This document shows, piece by piece, positions 45,477-55,463 of a stretch of DNA of 64,000 nucleotides. The position numbers were made by a program, and so were the translations under genes. Source of the stretch: Sporopachydermia quercuum (Eukaryota > Ascomycota > Sporopachydermiomycetes > Sporopachydermiales > Sporopachydermiaceae); NCBI GenBank assembly GCA_001599295.1, contig BCGN01000007.1, forward strand, positions 198,433-262,432, written 5' to 3'. Each line of letters begins with the position of its first letter. Position 1 is the stretch's first letter. The notes below the pieces were generated by a model that made no database searches, had not been told where the DNA came from, and saw only the letters and a program-made list of their open reading frames with translations.

Positions 45477-46615
45477 TGTATATTTAATTCTATTTTAATT
45501 CAACTACAATTGATCCTGAACGGAAGAAAAAATCTTTAATGACGACAACTAATAACTTGGGTGATCTGTTGACCTGATCNACTCCATGGAGGTTCGCCTA
45601 CTAGACGCACAGTGTACCTATTGAAATTGAATAATCAAACTTGAATAGAAGCCACTTTGAGTTCAATTCTTATGGTAATCAAGACAAATTCACAGCTAAT
45701 TTGATTGCCCAGCTATTCTCTAATGGCCCAGAAGTTCTAATATCAAAGATGAATAAGCAAGAGTTGATTGCCGCTCCATTATTGCTAGTTAATGTATGTG
45801 TGCGTGCGTAGTAAATACAAGTGAAAGTTATGTATGGTGGCGCCTGGCAAGGATGGTTGACAATTGGAAAGAATACGGGGTGTCGGGAGACTGGAAATTG
45901 AAGAGCGGATTGAAAAGATTAAATTTTGATTATGTAATACAATAAAATAAAGGGAGTAGGTAGGGAAGGAGATGGGGAGGTAAATGGNGATGGAGTATGG
46001 AGCGAGGAGTCTATTTGGGTAGAGAGATTAAAGAAGTTTAATGTTTGCTTGTTGTTGTCGCTGTTGGAGGAATGGGAAAAAGTAAAGTGGGTTCTAGATG
46101 GTTTCTTCTAAAGCTTAAGAGATAAAGAGAGGTAATATAAACTGTTAGGTCCAGATTTAGTATGAATATGTATTAATATGTACAAATACGCATGTCCGAA
46201 GTTTACTAATCATAAATGAACAAGAAAAAATAATTAACAGAAAGAAGGAATAAAAGCGATTTGATTTGAAAGATAGTCATTAAACTGAGAGTTGAGTTTA
46301 AAAATAAAGACGAATCTGCTGCAGATATTTCCGGCACTTGACAATCTCCACTGCTGCCTTTGGTTCAGTGACCCACCAAAGTATTTGTCCACGCAAGTAA
46401 CTAATAGCTCAATATTACTTAGATATATCTGCTCTGAAATATCCCTTTTCTAATCTTTTGAAACTACGGTCAAAAGATCTCTATCACTTTACAATCAGTT
46501 TCTTCTATACACAATTAAGTGTTCTTATAATACAAAATTTACTAGCAAAACTTCCATGATCAGACTTCATTTCTGACACTCTCTAAAGATATATTATATC
46601 TCACACATTGAAAGC
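45477..46615. other. Intergenic, 1.1 kb
   Basis: PRE8 promoter and U2AF35 3' flank. GGTGGCGCC near 45838 is only a partial match to the Rpn4 PACE element. The G-rich stretch 45940-46020 on the + strand is purine-biased. No coding signal. Confidence 0.5.
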
Positions 46616-47505
46616 CTATGCAACTTCTTGCTTTGCCTTCAAATAGCTTTCTCTATCAAAATGTTCAGGTGACGGTGACCTTTCTTGATCCCCAGTTAAT
46701 TTACCTTGAATCTGCAGATACTTCTTCTGGGACAGTAATAAGTCTCTCAACAGTTCATTGCTTGGCCTTTTAGCGTGTATGAAATTGCATAATCCTCCTC
46801 TTGAACAGTCATTAACATCATGCTGCCTACAGCATGCTTCAACAAAATCAGTTACTGGACTTAGCTCACAATAAACAGGTCTACCATTATACCACCGAAT
46901 GTTGAAATTATCACAAGCATTCTGAGCGTTTTCTTCATATACAAATCGGCAATACACATTTCCCATTAAATCTATAGTAACACGTTAGTAATATGTTTAT
47001 AAGAAAAAGTAAAGAAAATAAAAAAAGAATATACAAATGCGCGACTTGGTCTAGCCGTCCAATAGCAGAACATTACAACATTAACTAAAACCAGTTGTAT
47101 CTCGTCATTTCAATACTTACGGTCATTGCTATTCTCGCACACAATAATCTCCTCAACTTGACCGAACTTGGCAGCTTCACAGAAGAAATCTTCATAGAAA
47201 GCTTCAAAATTACTGTCAATCTGTTCTTGGGTTAAATTATTATTAGGTATCAGAGCTGGGTTTTGATATAAATTTGGACAAATGATCGTTTGTGAGTATG
47301 TAGGCTTTACATGCTTCCTGGAACACTTATCCCCATGTCGACATGCACCTATTTTATAGTAAAAGGAGCTTTAAAGAGTGTTAGTACAGTGATTCAGCAG
47401 TAAACAATAAAAATAGAGTCTTCTCTGTCTCATAAATAATGAGATAACTTACCAATTTACTTTATCTAACTCAGTACCATAGATAGATGCTAAATAGTTT
47501 GCCAT
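46616..47505 (-). CDS. Splicing factor U2AF small subunit, three exons
   Basis: Exons (minus): 47505-47453, 47368-47121 and 46971-46616, total 218 residues (S. pombe U2AF23 is 216). Donors are GTAAGT and both branches TACTAAC. Spliced protein: MANYLASIYGTELDKVNC, first CCCH zinc finger CSFYYKIGACRHGDKCSRKH, a U2AF-homology RRM (YEDFFCEAAKFGQVEEIIVC, then MGNVYCRFVYEENAQNACDN, then RPVYCELSPVTDF), and second zinc finger CCRQHDVNDCSRGGLCNFIH. It contacts the AG at 3' splice sites with U2AF65. The SR tail of animal U2AF35 is absent, as in S. pombe. S. cerevisiae has lost this gene, so its presence suits the intron-rich neighbourhood. Confidence 0.96.
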
Positions 47506-48447
47506 CTCGTTGTGGTTATTATGTGATTGATGTAGTTGCAACTGGGATAGGTTTCAACCTGTTTCTAGTAATGATTCCNTTATACTTAGGGGTCTCTCCG
47601 TTAATTAGTAAAAACCAGCTAATAAATCGTTATTGTTTTTTCGTTTAGCAACAGAACTGTGTTATAAAATAGAACTGTAATACTGATAGCGATTAGTAAA
47701 AAGAATCCGAGAGGTGAGAAAGAGAAAAATAGGGAAGAAATAGCATGAAAGAGAATGTAGTGTTAATGATTATGTAATATTTAAAGCAGAGTAATTAGTG
47801 TCTTATACAAGAGGGTAGTCACAAGATGTCTTGAATTAATCGACCAGATATGCATATATTTGACAGGACTGGTTGGGAAAAAAAGATAATAGAAAAATGT
47901 AGCAAAGTCTATGNTTAGTGGAGCATCAAGCCAGGTTTCTCCATTTCTTTCGTTGTTCTCTTTTCTTTGGTGCATCTTATTACATGCCCCAATAGTGATT
48001 GCCTCCGGTACGCACTCTTGCAGATACTCGCACAGAGAACTGGCCNTCATCTTCAAAAACAGAGAAAAGAAGCTCTTTCTAAAGAACAATTAGATTTCAT
48101 AATTGCTGTTTCATACTATTGCATTTCATCATCTATAGTCAAATCAACCNGATTTATTTTGCTTGTATTTCCTTGATATCTGTAGATCCCTCTCAAGTAC
48201 CTCCCCCACTCCCAAGTCATTGAATCCCAATCTTGCATACTTCTGCATCATTTTACATAATCAATCTAACTCTATTTAGCACTGAATTCGCATTTCTTTC
48301 TTTCTATTTCCAATTAAATGACGGGACACTTTATATGTTTTGTTCGAAATAATTCGAGAATCTTACATCGAAACATTCTTCTATTACGGATAACTAGTTC
48401 AAATCCCTAGAAGCACTTTGTAACTTTGTTGTTCATACTCATAAATC
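47506..48447. other. Divergent intergenic, 0.94 kb, with an orphan open stretch
   Basis: Between U2AF35 (-) and RTF2 (+). A minus-strand frame around 47781-48089 (about 100 codons; SLCEYLQECVPEAITIG) is locally more GC-rich than its surroundings but has no recognised family, and two Ns fall in it. I treat it as unproven. Four Ns lie between 47579 and 48150. Confidence 0.4.
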
Positions 48448-49254
48448 ATGGGTGTACGTTATTTTCGCTAATCTCCGTTTCACTACTCAGATTACTAACA
48501 TTTCTTACAGAATGACGGAGGAACCATTCCTACAAGGAGTGAGCTTGTGAAACTAGGATCAAATGATGGGAAATTCAAAAAAGATACCTATGAAGCCAGA
48601 AAATTAAATAACGAGTCTCTGTGGACCACGTGTCAGTTATCTAACNAACCTTTAGTTCAACCTATAGTTTCCGATTACATGGGAAGGCTGTTCAATAAAG
48701 AAGCATTGATACAGTTGATTATAGATGATTCATTGTTCTCTGATACAAGAGAAGCGTTTAGTCATATCAAAAGCTTGAAAGACGTTGTTGAATTGCATAT
48801 TGAAGAAAAGAAACCTGGAGAATGGATTTGTCCAATAAGTCAAAAGGAAATAGGTAATAATGGTTCACGTTTCGTTTATATCGTGGGATGTGGTCACGTA
48901 TTTTCCAAGAAAGCTTTGAAGGAAATCAAAAGTAACCTATGTCCTGAGGTACGTTATTATATTTGTCACTGCCCTTAAAATGACTTAACATTATCTGTTA
49001 CTAACTTTCAGATATAGTGTGGAAAAGAGTACAGCAAAGATAATGTGATCATGATCAACAGTAATGACGAAGAAGAACTTGAAAAGCTTAGAAATCGGAA
49101 ACTGAAACTTGAGAAGGAAGGGTTCCATCATAGTTTAAAAAGACTGAAGAAAAGCTCAAAAAATAAAAAGAAGAATAAGCTTTTGGAAGATGAATCAACA
49201 AAAACAAAAGATGCTGACTCCTCAAAGGATAAAAGAATCAAAATCAAATCGTGA
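48448..49254 (+). CDS. RTF2: Replication termination factor 2 (Rtf2), three exons
   Basis: Exon 1 is only six bases (48448-48453, ATGGGT), exon 2 is 48511-48948 and exon 3 is 49018-49254, total 226 residues. Spliced start MGNDGGTIPTRSELVK is the invariant Rtf2 N-terminus. A RING-like fold follows: WTTCQLSN, PIVSDYMGRLFNKEALIQLI, then EWICPISQKEIG and YIVGCGHVFSKKALKEIK, with the last pair restored by the second splice (CPE joined to CGKEYSKDNVIMIN). The Lys-rich tail is typical. Intron 2 skips an AG only seven bases from the branch (49010-49011) and uses the next, at 49016-49017; the nearer AG would give an immediate stop. Rtf2 acts at replication fork barriers in S. pombe, linked to SUMO. 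N at 48646. Confidence 0.92.
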
Positions 49255-49571
49255 CTTTTACTTCTGTATATTGTATTATAACAACAAAATATTTCTGACA
49301 GCCAATTATTATAGTCCCTTTTGTAAAATAAATAATGTTCTTATTCCAATTAATATATACAAACACACTATGCACCACCAATTGTTTAATCAACGAATCA
49401 AACAACAAGTAGTCATCCTTTTTAATTNTGTTAAGAAAACCCTTTGCCCAACAATCATTCCTTGTTATCTGCTTCTGGAAGAGATTCCAAAGGCTATAAT
49501 ATTCCTGTTAATTTTTTGCAATCAAAACCGGTGGGTTCCTCAAGTTGGAATTAATTCGAAGTGATCCTATT
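49255..49571. other. Convergent spacer between RTF2 and COX14
   Basis: A 317-base AT-rich region holding both 3' ends. A plus-strand open stretch running through it is shadow sequence. Confidence 0.5.
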
Positions 49572-49842
49572 CTAATCATTTGTTCTACTTACAGAACTTG
49601 GAAGGTCGGTTTCTGGGTTAAAGACACCTTGTACCTCTCGAGCTTGTTTGTTCTTGTACAAAGTGTATCCTAATCCACCAAGCATATAAACTGCACAAAT
49701 ATAAGTTAGAATCGATGGTCTCACAAGTTCATAAAGACTGTCTTAAAGTAAACGTATTCATCTTACCTGTTGAACCAGCCAAAGCTAGAACAGTTAATCT
49801 ATGAGCAACATCTGCTACCTTTGAGTACCAAGGAGTTGCCAT
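49572..49842 (-). CDS. COX14: Cytochrome c oxidase assembly protein Cox14, two exons
   Basis: Exon 1 is 49842-49767 and exon 2 is 49690-49572, giving 64 residues (yeast Cox14 is 70). The branch is TTCTAAC and the acceptor is TGTGCAG. MATPWYSKVADVAHRLTVLA then LAGSTVYMLGGLGYTLYKN aligns with S. cerevisiae [20 protein letters not shown] and LYMSGGLAYTLYMNG. A single inner-membrane helix spans about 17-38. Cox14 binds newly made Cox1 with Mss51 and Coa3 and couples its synthesis to complex IV assembly. A GTAAGT occurs ten codons from the stop (CCAAGTTCT then GTAAGT), so a further small exon replacing the last six residues cannot be excluded. Confidence 0.9.
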
Positions 49843-50597
49843 TTTGAATCTGTATCTGACGGAAAAACAAAGCTGTACTACTACAAACGAGTCAAAATAT
49901 ATGATCCTTTAAATCATGGAACAGAAGTTTGATACAACTACTAAAATAGCACATGCAGCGTAAATATCAGGTTATTAAGATGCTCTTTTGTGAATGTCAA
50001 AATAAATGCAAAAGCTTTGTGATGGGTAAGTAAATGTATGAGATGAGACTTTATGTGTTTCCGGGTAAGCATTGGTATTTGTCTCATAACAGGGGATTTG
50101 TACTGTGAAACAAATGCATGCATAGTTGTGCATGTTAGTTTTCTCGTGTCAGTTGGCGCTTCGCTCTTTCCTTATTTCTTTCACTCCTACTTTCCTTCTT
50201 TCCTAATGGCACCAAAAGTCTCAGCATGCAATGAACATCTACAAGCAAAATGCCACGCATCTGATATTGGGGCAAAAACAGTATGACAAGCCGCATACGG
50301 CTTGCCACCCTCAGCATCCATAAATTGATTTTCTTAAAATAACTAAAATAACCCTAATTGATAGAGCCATATAAGGCAGACGGTCTTGGCACCTCATGCA
50401 TGAAAAGAGCAGACTTCATTCAAAACAAGAAGGCTAAGAAGGCTTAGAAGCCGTCTTACCTTCAAAAATCTAATCAGACATAAACATGTCCTGCTTAATT
50501 TACTGCTTAATTTACGAATAGGGCCTTTAGTATTTAGTAACTATTTTTAAGTTTTTCAATTTTTCTTTTTCTTTTTTCTTTTTTCTTATCAAGTATA
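49843..50597. other. Divergent intergenic, 0.75 kb
   Basis: Between COX14 (-) and the DUF7702-like gene (+). It contains direct repeat copy A (50140-50207). A short inverted repeat CAAGCCG CATA CGGCTTG lies at about 50287-50304, and a CT-rich tract sits just before the downstream ATG. Base composition shifts visibly near repeat A. Confidence 0.5.
50140..50207 (+). repeat. 68-bp direct repeat, copy A
   Basis: Near-identical to 52891-52958 at a fixed offset of 2,751 bases. It differs at two positions (50146 G/T, 50152 G/A), plus an N in copy B opposite 50166. Similarity stops at both ends. The core is TTGGCGCTTCGCT followed by a pyrimidine-rich run. Confidence 0.97.
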
Positions 50598-51554
50598 ATG
50601 TCTGGGTTCGTTTCTCTTAGAGCAGGAATTGCAGCTTCTATATTTCTGGCGTTGTACGTCGTTTATACTATCCTTTCAGCTATCATTGTATGTCGTGAAG
50701 GATGGAGAACTAGATGGACGTTTTTGTTTGCATTCGGGCTGATTCGTGTTGGTGGCCAGTTATGTGGAGTTGCATTTGCAAAGCTTGGTATTGAGCACTG
50801 GCAATGGTTGATTGCTTACTTGGTTCTTTCCGCTGAAGGTTACTTTACCTTGGTGCTTACATGTTTCCATTTTCTTTCGCAAGCCCAGACCGCCATATAT
50901 GGCACTTCTTGGATCAAACCCACGAGAAAGGAGCGGAAGGCTAAGAAGGAGGCCCTCAAGGCTGAGGGTAAGTCCTACCTGCAACGTGCGCGGGTGGATT
51001 TTTCTCTTGCCAACTGTTTCCATTGGTTATTGATTCCAGCAAATGCTATTCTCATTGCTGGTGGTACTATGCTTACGGGCATTGACCCTGTAGATTTAGC
51101 AAATCAGCAAGGTGAAGTTCATGCATCTAGGGGTTTAAGAGCTGCAGGTCAGGGTATCTTTTTAGCAGAAACTATTGCTTTGGTGTTTTTAACTTTATTC
51201 GTTTATACCAAGGAAAGAATAAGAATCTACGTAATGTATGCGTTATTCTTTGCATTCCCCTTCTTGATAGTCAGAGGTATTTTCGGCATCTTGTCTATCT
51301 TTTTGGATAAGATGAATTATTACTTAATTTCCAATTACGATGAAAGTGGGTTATCTGTCTACTTTATTGCTTGTGAATACTGTTTGGCTACACTTCCAGA
51401 GTTTGTTTCCGCATGTTCGTTGATTTCGGTTTACTACCACGACAGATATTATGGTTCTTTGAAAAAGAATGAGGTATGCTCCATTAATGAGGAAAGCCAT
51501 GCTGATGAGGAAAATGACGAGAAAGAAGTNATTACGAGAGTTCAACTAAGCTAA
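50598..51554 (+). CDS. Seven-TM integral membrane protein, DUF7702-like
   Basis: 318 residues. Seven hydrophobic helices can be placed: about 10-32, 40-62, 68-93, 139-160, 184-203, 209-236 and 254-280. The long cytoplasmic loop between TM3 and TM4 (106-134) is very basic (RKERKAKKEALKAEGKSYLQ). Helix-borne polar motifs include LIRVGGQLCGV (48-58), LSAEGYFTL (77-85), LIPANAILIAGG (145-156) and FPFLIVRGIFG (220-230). The pattern matches the fungal family Pfam labels DUF7702, common in filamentous ascomycetes; function is unknown and sequence identity here is from memory of the pattern. The basic loop has G/C-rich codons unlike neighbouring genes. The gene sits inside a repeat-bounded segment. 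One residue is hidden by N (51530). Confidence 0.75.
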   Translation: MSGFVSLRAGIAASIFLALYVVYTILSAIIVCREGWRTRWTFLFAFGLIRVGGQLCGVAFAKLGIEHWQWLIAYLVLSAEGYFTLVLTCFHFLSQAQTAIYGTSWIKPTRKERKAKKEALKAEGKSYLQRARVDFSLANCFHWLLIPANAILIAGGTMLTGIDPVDLANQQGEVHASRGLRAAGQGIFLAETIALVFLTLFVYTKERIRIYVMYALFFAFPFLIVRGIFGILSIFLDKMNYYLISNYDESGLSVYFIACEYCLATLPEFVSACSLISVYYHDRYYGSLKKNEVCSINEESHADEENDEKEXITRVQLS

Positions 51555-51961
51555 GAATATGAATATGGTAATAAGCGGGTGTGTAAACACGGAGATGAGC
51601 AGATGNTATTTCACCCGGAACAAGAAAACCAGCAGGCACTTAAGAACATTACTCCTGAAGATTATATAGGAACTATATAGGGAGCTGGTGTGAGTACGGA
51701 CTGCCATAACTTTCTACTGCCCGTTTGGTGTAATGTACTCCTGTAAATTAACGCCGAAGTGGGATATTATATACTTTTTGCAGGCAAAAGTTGAATCATC
51801 GGAAACACACAATAGAAGAAAGATGAATGAATGACGGATTAAATATGGTACTGTGAAATGAATGATGTGATTGAATGTGGTTGCAGACCAGCTTCAAAGT
51901 GCTCGTTCAGCGGAGAGAGGGAGACCTATTTTTCGCTGGCGGCATTCTTAACAAAGTAAAC

Positions 51962-52278
51962 CTATTTATTGCCTAGTTGGTTCAAAGAGAAATCTGGACA
52001 GGCTACGAACTTGTTAGAGTCCTTGAAGTAAGCAACGACTCCTTGATACCTAAATCAGTGGAAGCAGTAAGTGGGGGTTCTGAAGTTACAGGTTAGTAAT
52101 TTCGTTAACAACGAGACACTGGTGGTTGCAGGAACAATGGTAGAGTTTCAGCCAGCGTGGGCAAATTTACGATGTACTCGTCACTAGCCTTAATGGTACC
52201 AAAGAANGCAGCGTCGTCCAAGGCCAGGGTTAATTCGTAACTATCAAACTTGGCAAGATTACATTGAAAAATAATACT
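51962..52278 (-). pseudogene. Decayed fragment of an unidentified gene
   Basis: Two protein-like stretches lie on the minus strand in different frames. 52278-52105 reads IIFQCNLAKFDSYELTLALD, continues AAFFGTIKASDEYIVNLPTL and stops. 52048-51962 reads YQGVVAYFKDSNKFVACPDF and stops after LNQLGNK. The gap contains TACTAAC and two acceptor-like AGs, so an ancestral intron may lie there, but no donor restores a continuous frame. Codon choice (GCC, GAC, ACC, CTG) is more GC-rich than neighbouring genes. No start codon precedes the first stretch. I do not recognise the family. It lies within the repeat-bounded segment. Confidence 0.5.
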
Positions 52279-52890
52279 TTGATATCTTGATGGTGAACAA
52301 GCAAAGAAAACATGGGAGATTCAGGCTGGTGCATACACTCTCTTTTGAGTGGGTCAAGGCGGCCGAGATGCAGTGGCAAAGCAGCAAAGCAGGAGGAGGG
52401 TGGATGCTAAGGATTGTACAGCTCAATCTTTTTCTATACTCCTATTATTTTTGAATGGTATATACGATGGGCAATATGATGCTGTCAACGAACAGAAACA
52501 GAGACCGGAAAGTCTACCAATTCTGTAGCAAGTTAACGGAATGTGGAAGAAACAAATGGATGTTCAATAAAGCAATTCTAAAACCCGAGAGGTAGAATTG
52601 CTTCTTTTGGCTACATACATGGCGCATCATCACAGTCGAATCAAAGTGTCGGAACGGCGAAACTTTTTNGGCTAATGTTGTGTTGCATCGAGACAATTGG
52701 AGTGGGAGGAACAAAGAAGAAAATTGTGTATAGAGAAGTGGACGACCCCATAGAAATAATTGGAAATAATTGGACTATACATGGAAAGACATTCGGCATC
52801 ATTATTTTTATGGTACTGCTGACAGATTGAATGGCGCACCTTCCAAACAAAATATCGAGCTTTTCGACGCTCAAGGCGATCAAGCACGAG

Positions 52891-52958
52891 TTTCTCTTGT
52901 CAATTGGCGCTTCGCTNTTTCCTTATTTCTTTCACTCCTACTTTCCTTCTTTCCTAAT
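52891..52958 (+). repeat. 68-bp direct repeat, copy B
   Basis: Partner of copy A at 50140-50207, same orientation, with two substitutions and one N (52917). It marks the right edge of the GC-shifted segment. Confidence 0.97.
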
Positions 52959-53289
52959 AAATAATACAAATACTGCACGATTTTATATTAGTAGCTGGGA
53001 TCCTACAATTATAATGAAAAAAATCATATTGGATTACATTCCTTTTCAAACCTAGAGTCAACTTGTCATGTTCCTTGAATCATCGATAGCACTCATCTCT
53101 TACCTGCATATTCCGTTTTTTCTTCCTGCATTCATTCTACTTGATAACTGATGGAAAATCAACAAAAATCAAATCATTTATTGCCTTACTTTCTTATATA
53201 AACTTTCGCTATACGCACAATACCTTCCTCCTATCATTTGGTTCATTTGCTTCACAACTGACATTCATTACTCATAGCCAGCTAAGCTC

Positions 53290-55463
53290 CTAAACCCTCA
53301 ATCCTGAGAAAAAGCCACGAGCCCATGAAGTCACTCCTGTCCACCAGTTCTGTAGATATCCATATACTGAAGAAACACCACCAGTTACAGTACTGGTGCT
53401 AAATAATGACTTTGGCGTCGTTCCAGTGAAGTAATTGTACTGTTCTTTTGCTAACCGGGCTAACTGCTCGTGGGTAGTCTCCTTGTGACGAATGCCAAAA
53501 GCTTCAAGGTATGATTGTAAGTCATTATCTGACCACGAACTAAAGTCAACATAATTGGAAGCAGTCTTCTTCACGTTATCATAGCCGTCTTTTAACTTAT
53601 TGGCTCCAGTCTGAGACGATTGAGCTAAAGTATCATAATAACTTTTTGCTTGATCTAACAGTTGAGTTCTTGTATCTCCCAAGTTTTCAACCTTTCCATT
53701 TAACCAATCCTTCAAATCATCACTGGTCCAACTGCTGAAATCCCAGCTGTTCATTTTAGGCGGAGTAAATTTATTCTCAGTTGCTAATCTTACTAAAGTA
53801 CGATGAGTTGCAAAATACGGGTATTGAACATCTCGAGCATCAAGGAAGGCTCTCAATTGCTTATTCGGCCATGTTTTAACAACGGATTCAAATGGAGCTG
53901 TAAATTTCACATCACTCAAACTATCAGCCACTGAATTTTTCCAATCGTAGAACCAGTTGTTGTACTTTTCTGCTAATTCAACTAGCTGTTCTTTAGTATA
54001 ATCAGCAGTTGAATCAACGGTTCCCCCGAAAGAACTAATGTACTCCTTTAAATCAGAATCACTCCAAGTATCAAAAGCTGTATTCTTGATTTCAGATCCG
54101 TAGCTAGCGGCATCATTATAAGTATCCTTTGCTTTTCCAGCAATATTAGACGCTTGGTTTTTGATTTCTGCTTTGCTGTCTTTCTCGGTGGCCTTTAACT
54201 TATTTTTCACTCTGGCAACTAACTCATCTCTTGTACCTTCAGCATTTTCTTTCTTCTCATTAAGCCACTTCTTCAAATCCCCTGTAGACCATGTGCCAAC
54301 ATAATAAGAAAACTTCTTGGAAGGATTGACAGGAATGTATTCATTTTCCTCCACTAATTCAATCAGTTTCTCCTTTGAATTCTGGGCCTCCTTTGGTATA
54401 TCTATATCTCTCATGTTCAAGAACTCCTTTAGTCTGTCAATAGACAAAGTATTCAAATCAGGTAGGAAGCTGCCTGAGCTTGGGAGATTATTACTCAGCC
54501 ATGAATGTATATCATCTTTCAATAGTTCAGAGTGTTCCTTAATTGATTTGGAATCAACTTTGGCTCCTTTGCTAATCAATCCATGAGATTTTGCCCATTT
54601 CTTGATACTTGAGTCAGACCAGCCGTCAAAAATTGAAGAGTCTTTGTTCTTGGTGAAATCAAGGAAGGAAAAATCATCGACTTTCAGCGATGGTAACCAG
54701 CTTTCCTTTTTATGACTTTCAGTAAGATAATCGCCCAAAGATTGATTCTGAATCAATCTCACAAATTCACTACGATCAGAGTCTTTGGCATACTTAATTT
54801 GATGCTTGTCTAACCAATTCTTCAAATCTTCTGTAGACCATGAGTTATACGCCCAACCAGAAGGATAGGAGCCTGATCCGTCATATTTATTTGAAAGTTT
54901 CTTGTAGTTTTTCTTAACAGTCTCAACTAATTCTGATCTGGTGTTAGCAGGTTTATATTTGATGCCAGCATCATCAAGAAGCTTCTTCAATTGAACATCA
55001 GACCAATCATTGAATAGCCATTGACTAACGTCATTATATGCCTTAGAAATTGCATTGCCTGACTTATCTATAGAGCTTTTGATTGAATTGATAATCTGGT
55101 CTTGATAAGTTTCGGGATAGTCTTTCCACTGAGCCGAGACTGATTTCCTGATTTCTTTCTCCAATTCCTTTGCATTCTTTTCGTTCAAACTGTTCCAAGT
55201 GCTTTGTACTTGTTTATCCAACTCAGCTTTTGAAGCTGCTGAAGAGTACTTGATATTGTTATCAGTAAGGAATCTATATATAAGTTAGTATGGCAAACTA
55301 GATAAGGAAGAAAGTGCGTATTTGCTCTGAACACTTACTGCTTCAATTCTTTTTCATTCCATCTTTGATAAGGATCTTTTTGCAAGCTGAAAGGCCATTG
55401 AAATGCTAAACTAATTATAGCATAGAATGCAATCAGCTGAATAATTAACAACTGCAGACGCAT
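53290..55463 (-). CDS. MSC1: Msc1/Ish1-type nuclear-envelope and ER repeat protein, two exons
   Basis: Exon 1 is 55463-55339 and exon 2 is 55273-53290, total 702 residues (S. cerevisiae Msc1 is 513). The donor is GTAAGT and the branch TACTAAC. Exon 1 encodes a signal peptide (MRLQLLIIQLIAFYAIISLA) and the start of the first repeat, YQRWNEKELKQ joined to FLTDNNIKYSSAASKAELDK. About ten Ish1/SAP-like repeats follow, each of the form W(S/T)xxxLKxWL...R.ELV (for example NDWSDVQLKKLLDDAGIKY and NSWSTEDLKNWLDKHQIKY). The C-terminus is aromatic (GYLQNWWTGVTSWARGFFSG). S. pombe Ish1 is stress-induced and lies in the nuclear envelope; Msc1 affects meiotic recombination partner choice. Repeat number exceeds S. 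cerevisiae. Confidence 0.88.

Larger units (their letters stand above)
51555..53289. other. GC-shifted region with a gene relic, 1.7 kb
   Basis: Downstream of the DUF7702-like gene. It holds a decayed coding fragment (51962-52278, -), then sequence with mixed composition to repeat copy B (52891-52958), then ordinary AT-rich DNA into the 3' flank of the MSC1-like gene. Open stretches at 52641-52887 (-) have no convincing protein character. Confidence 0.5.

Noticed and set aside
45830-45845. Rpn4 PACE element upstream of PRE8
   Set aside because: GGTGGCGCC matches only the first six bases of GGTGGCAAA and lies about 360 bases away.
48380-48410. tRNA gene suggested by GTTCAAATCCC
   Set aside because: No matching acceptor stem, D-loop or anticodon arm can be placed around it.
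50140-52958. Retroelement with short LTRs
   Set aside because: The repeats are only 68 bp, lack TG...CA ends, and no gag, pol or primer-binding features lie between them.
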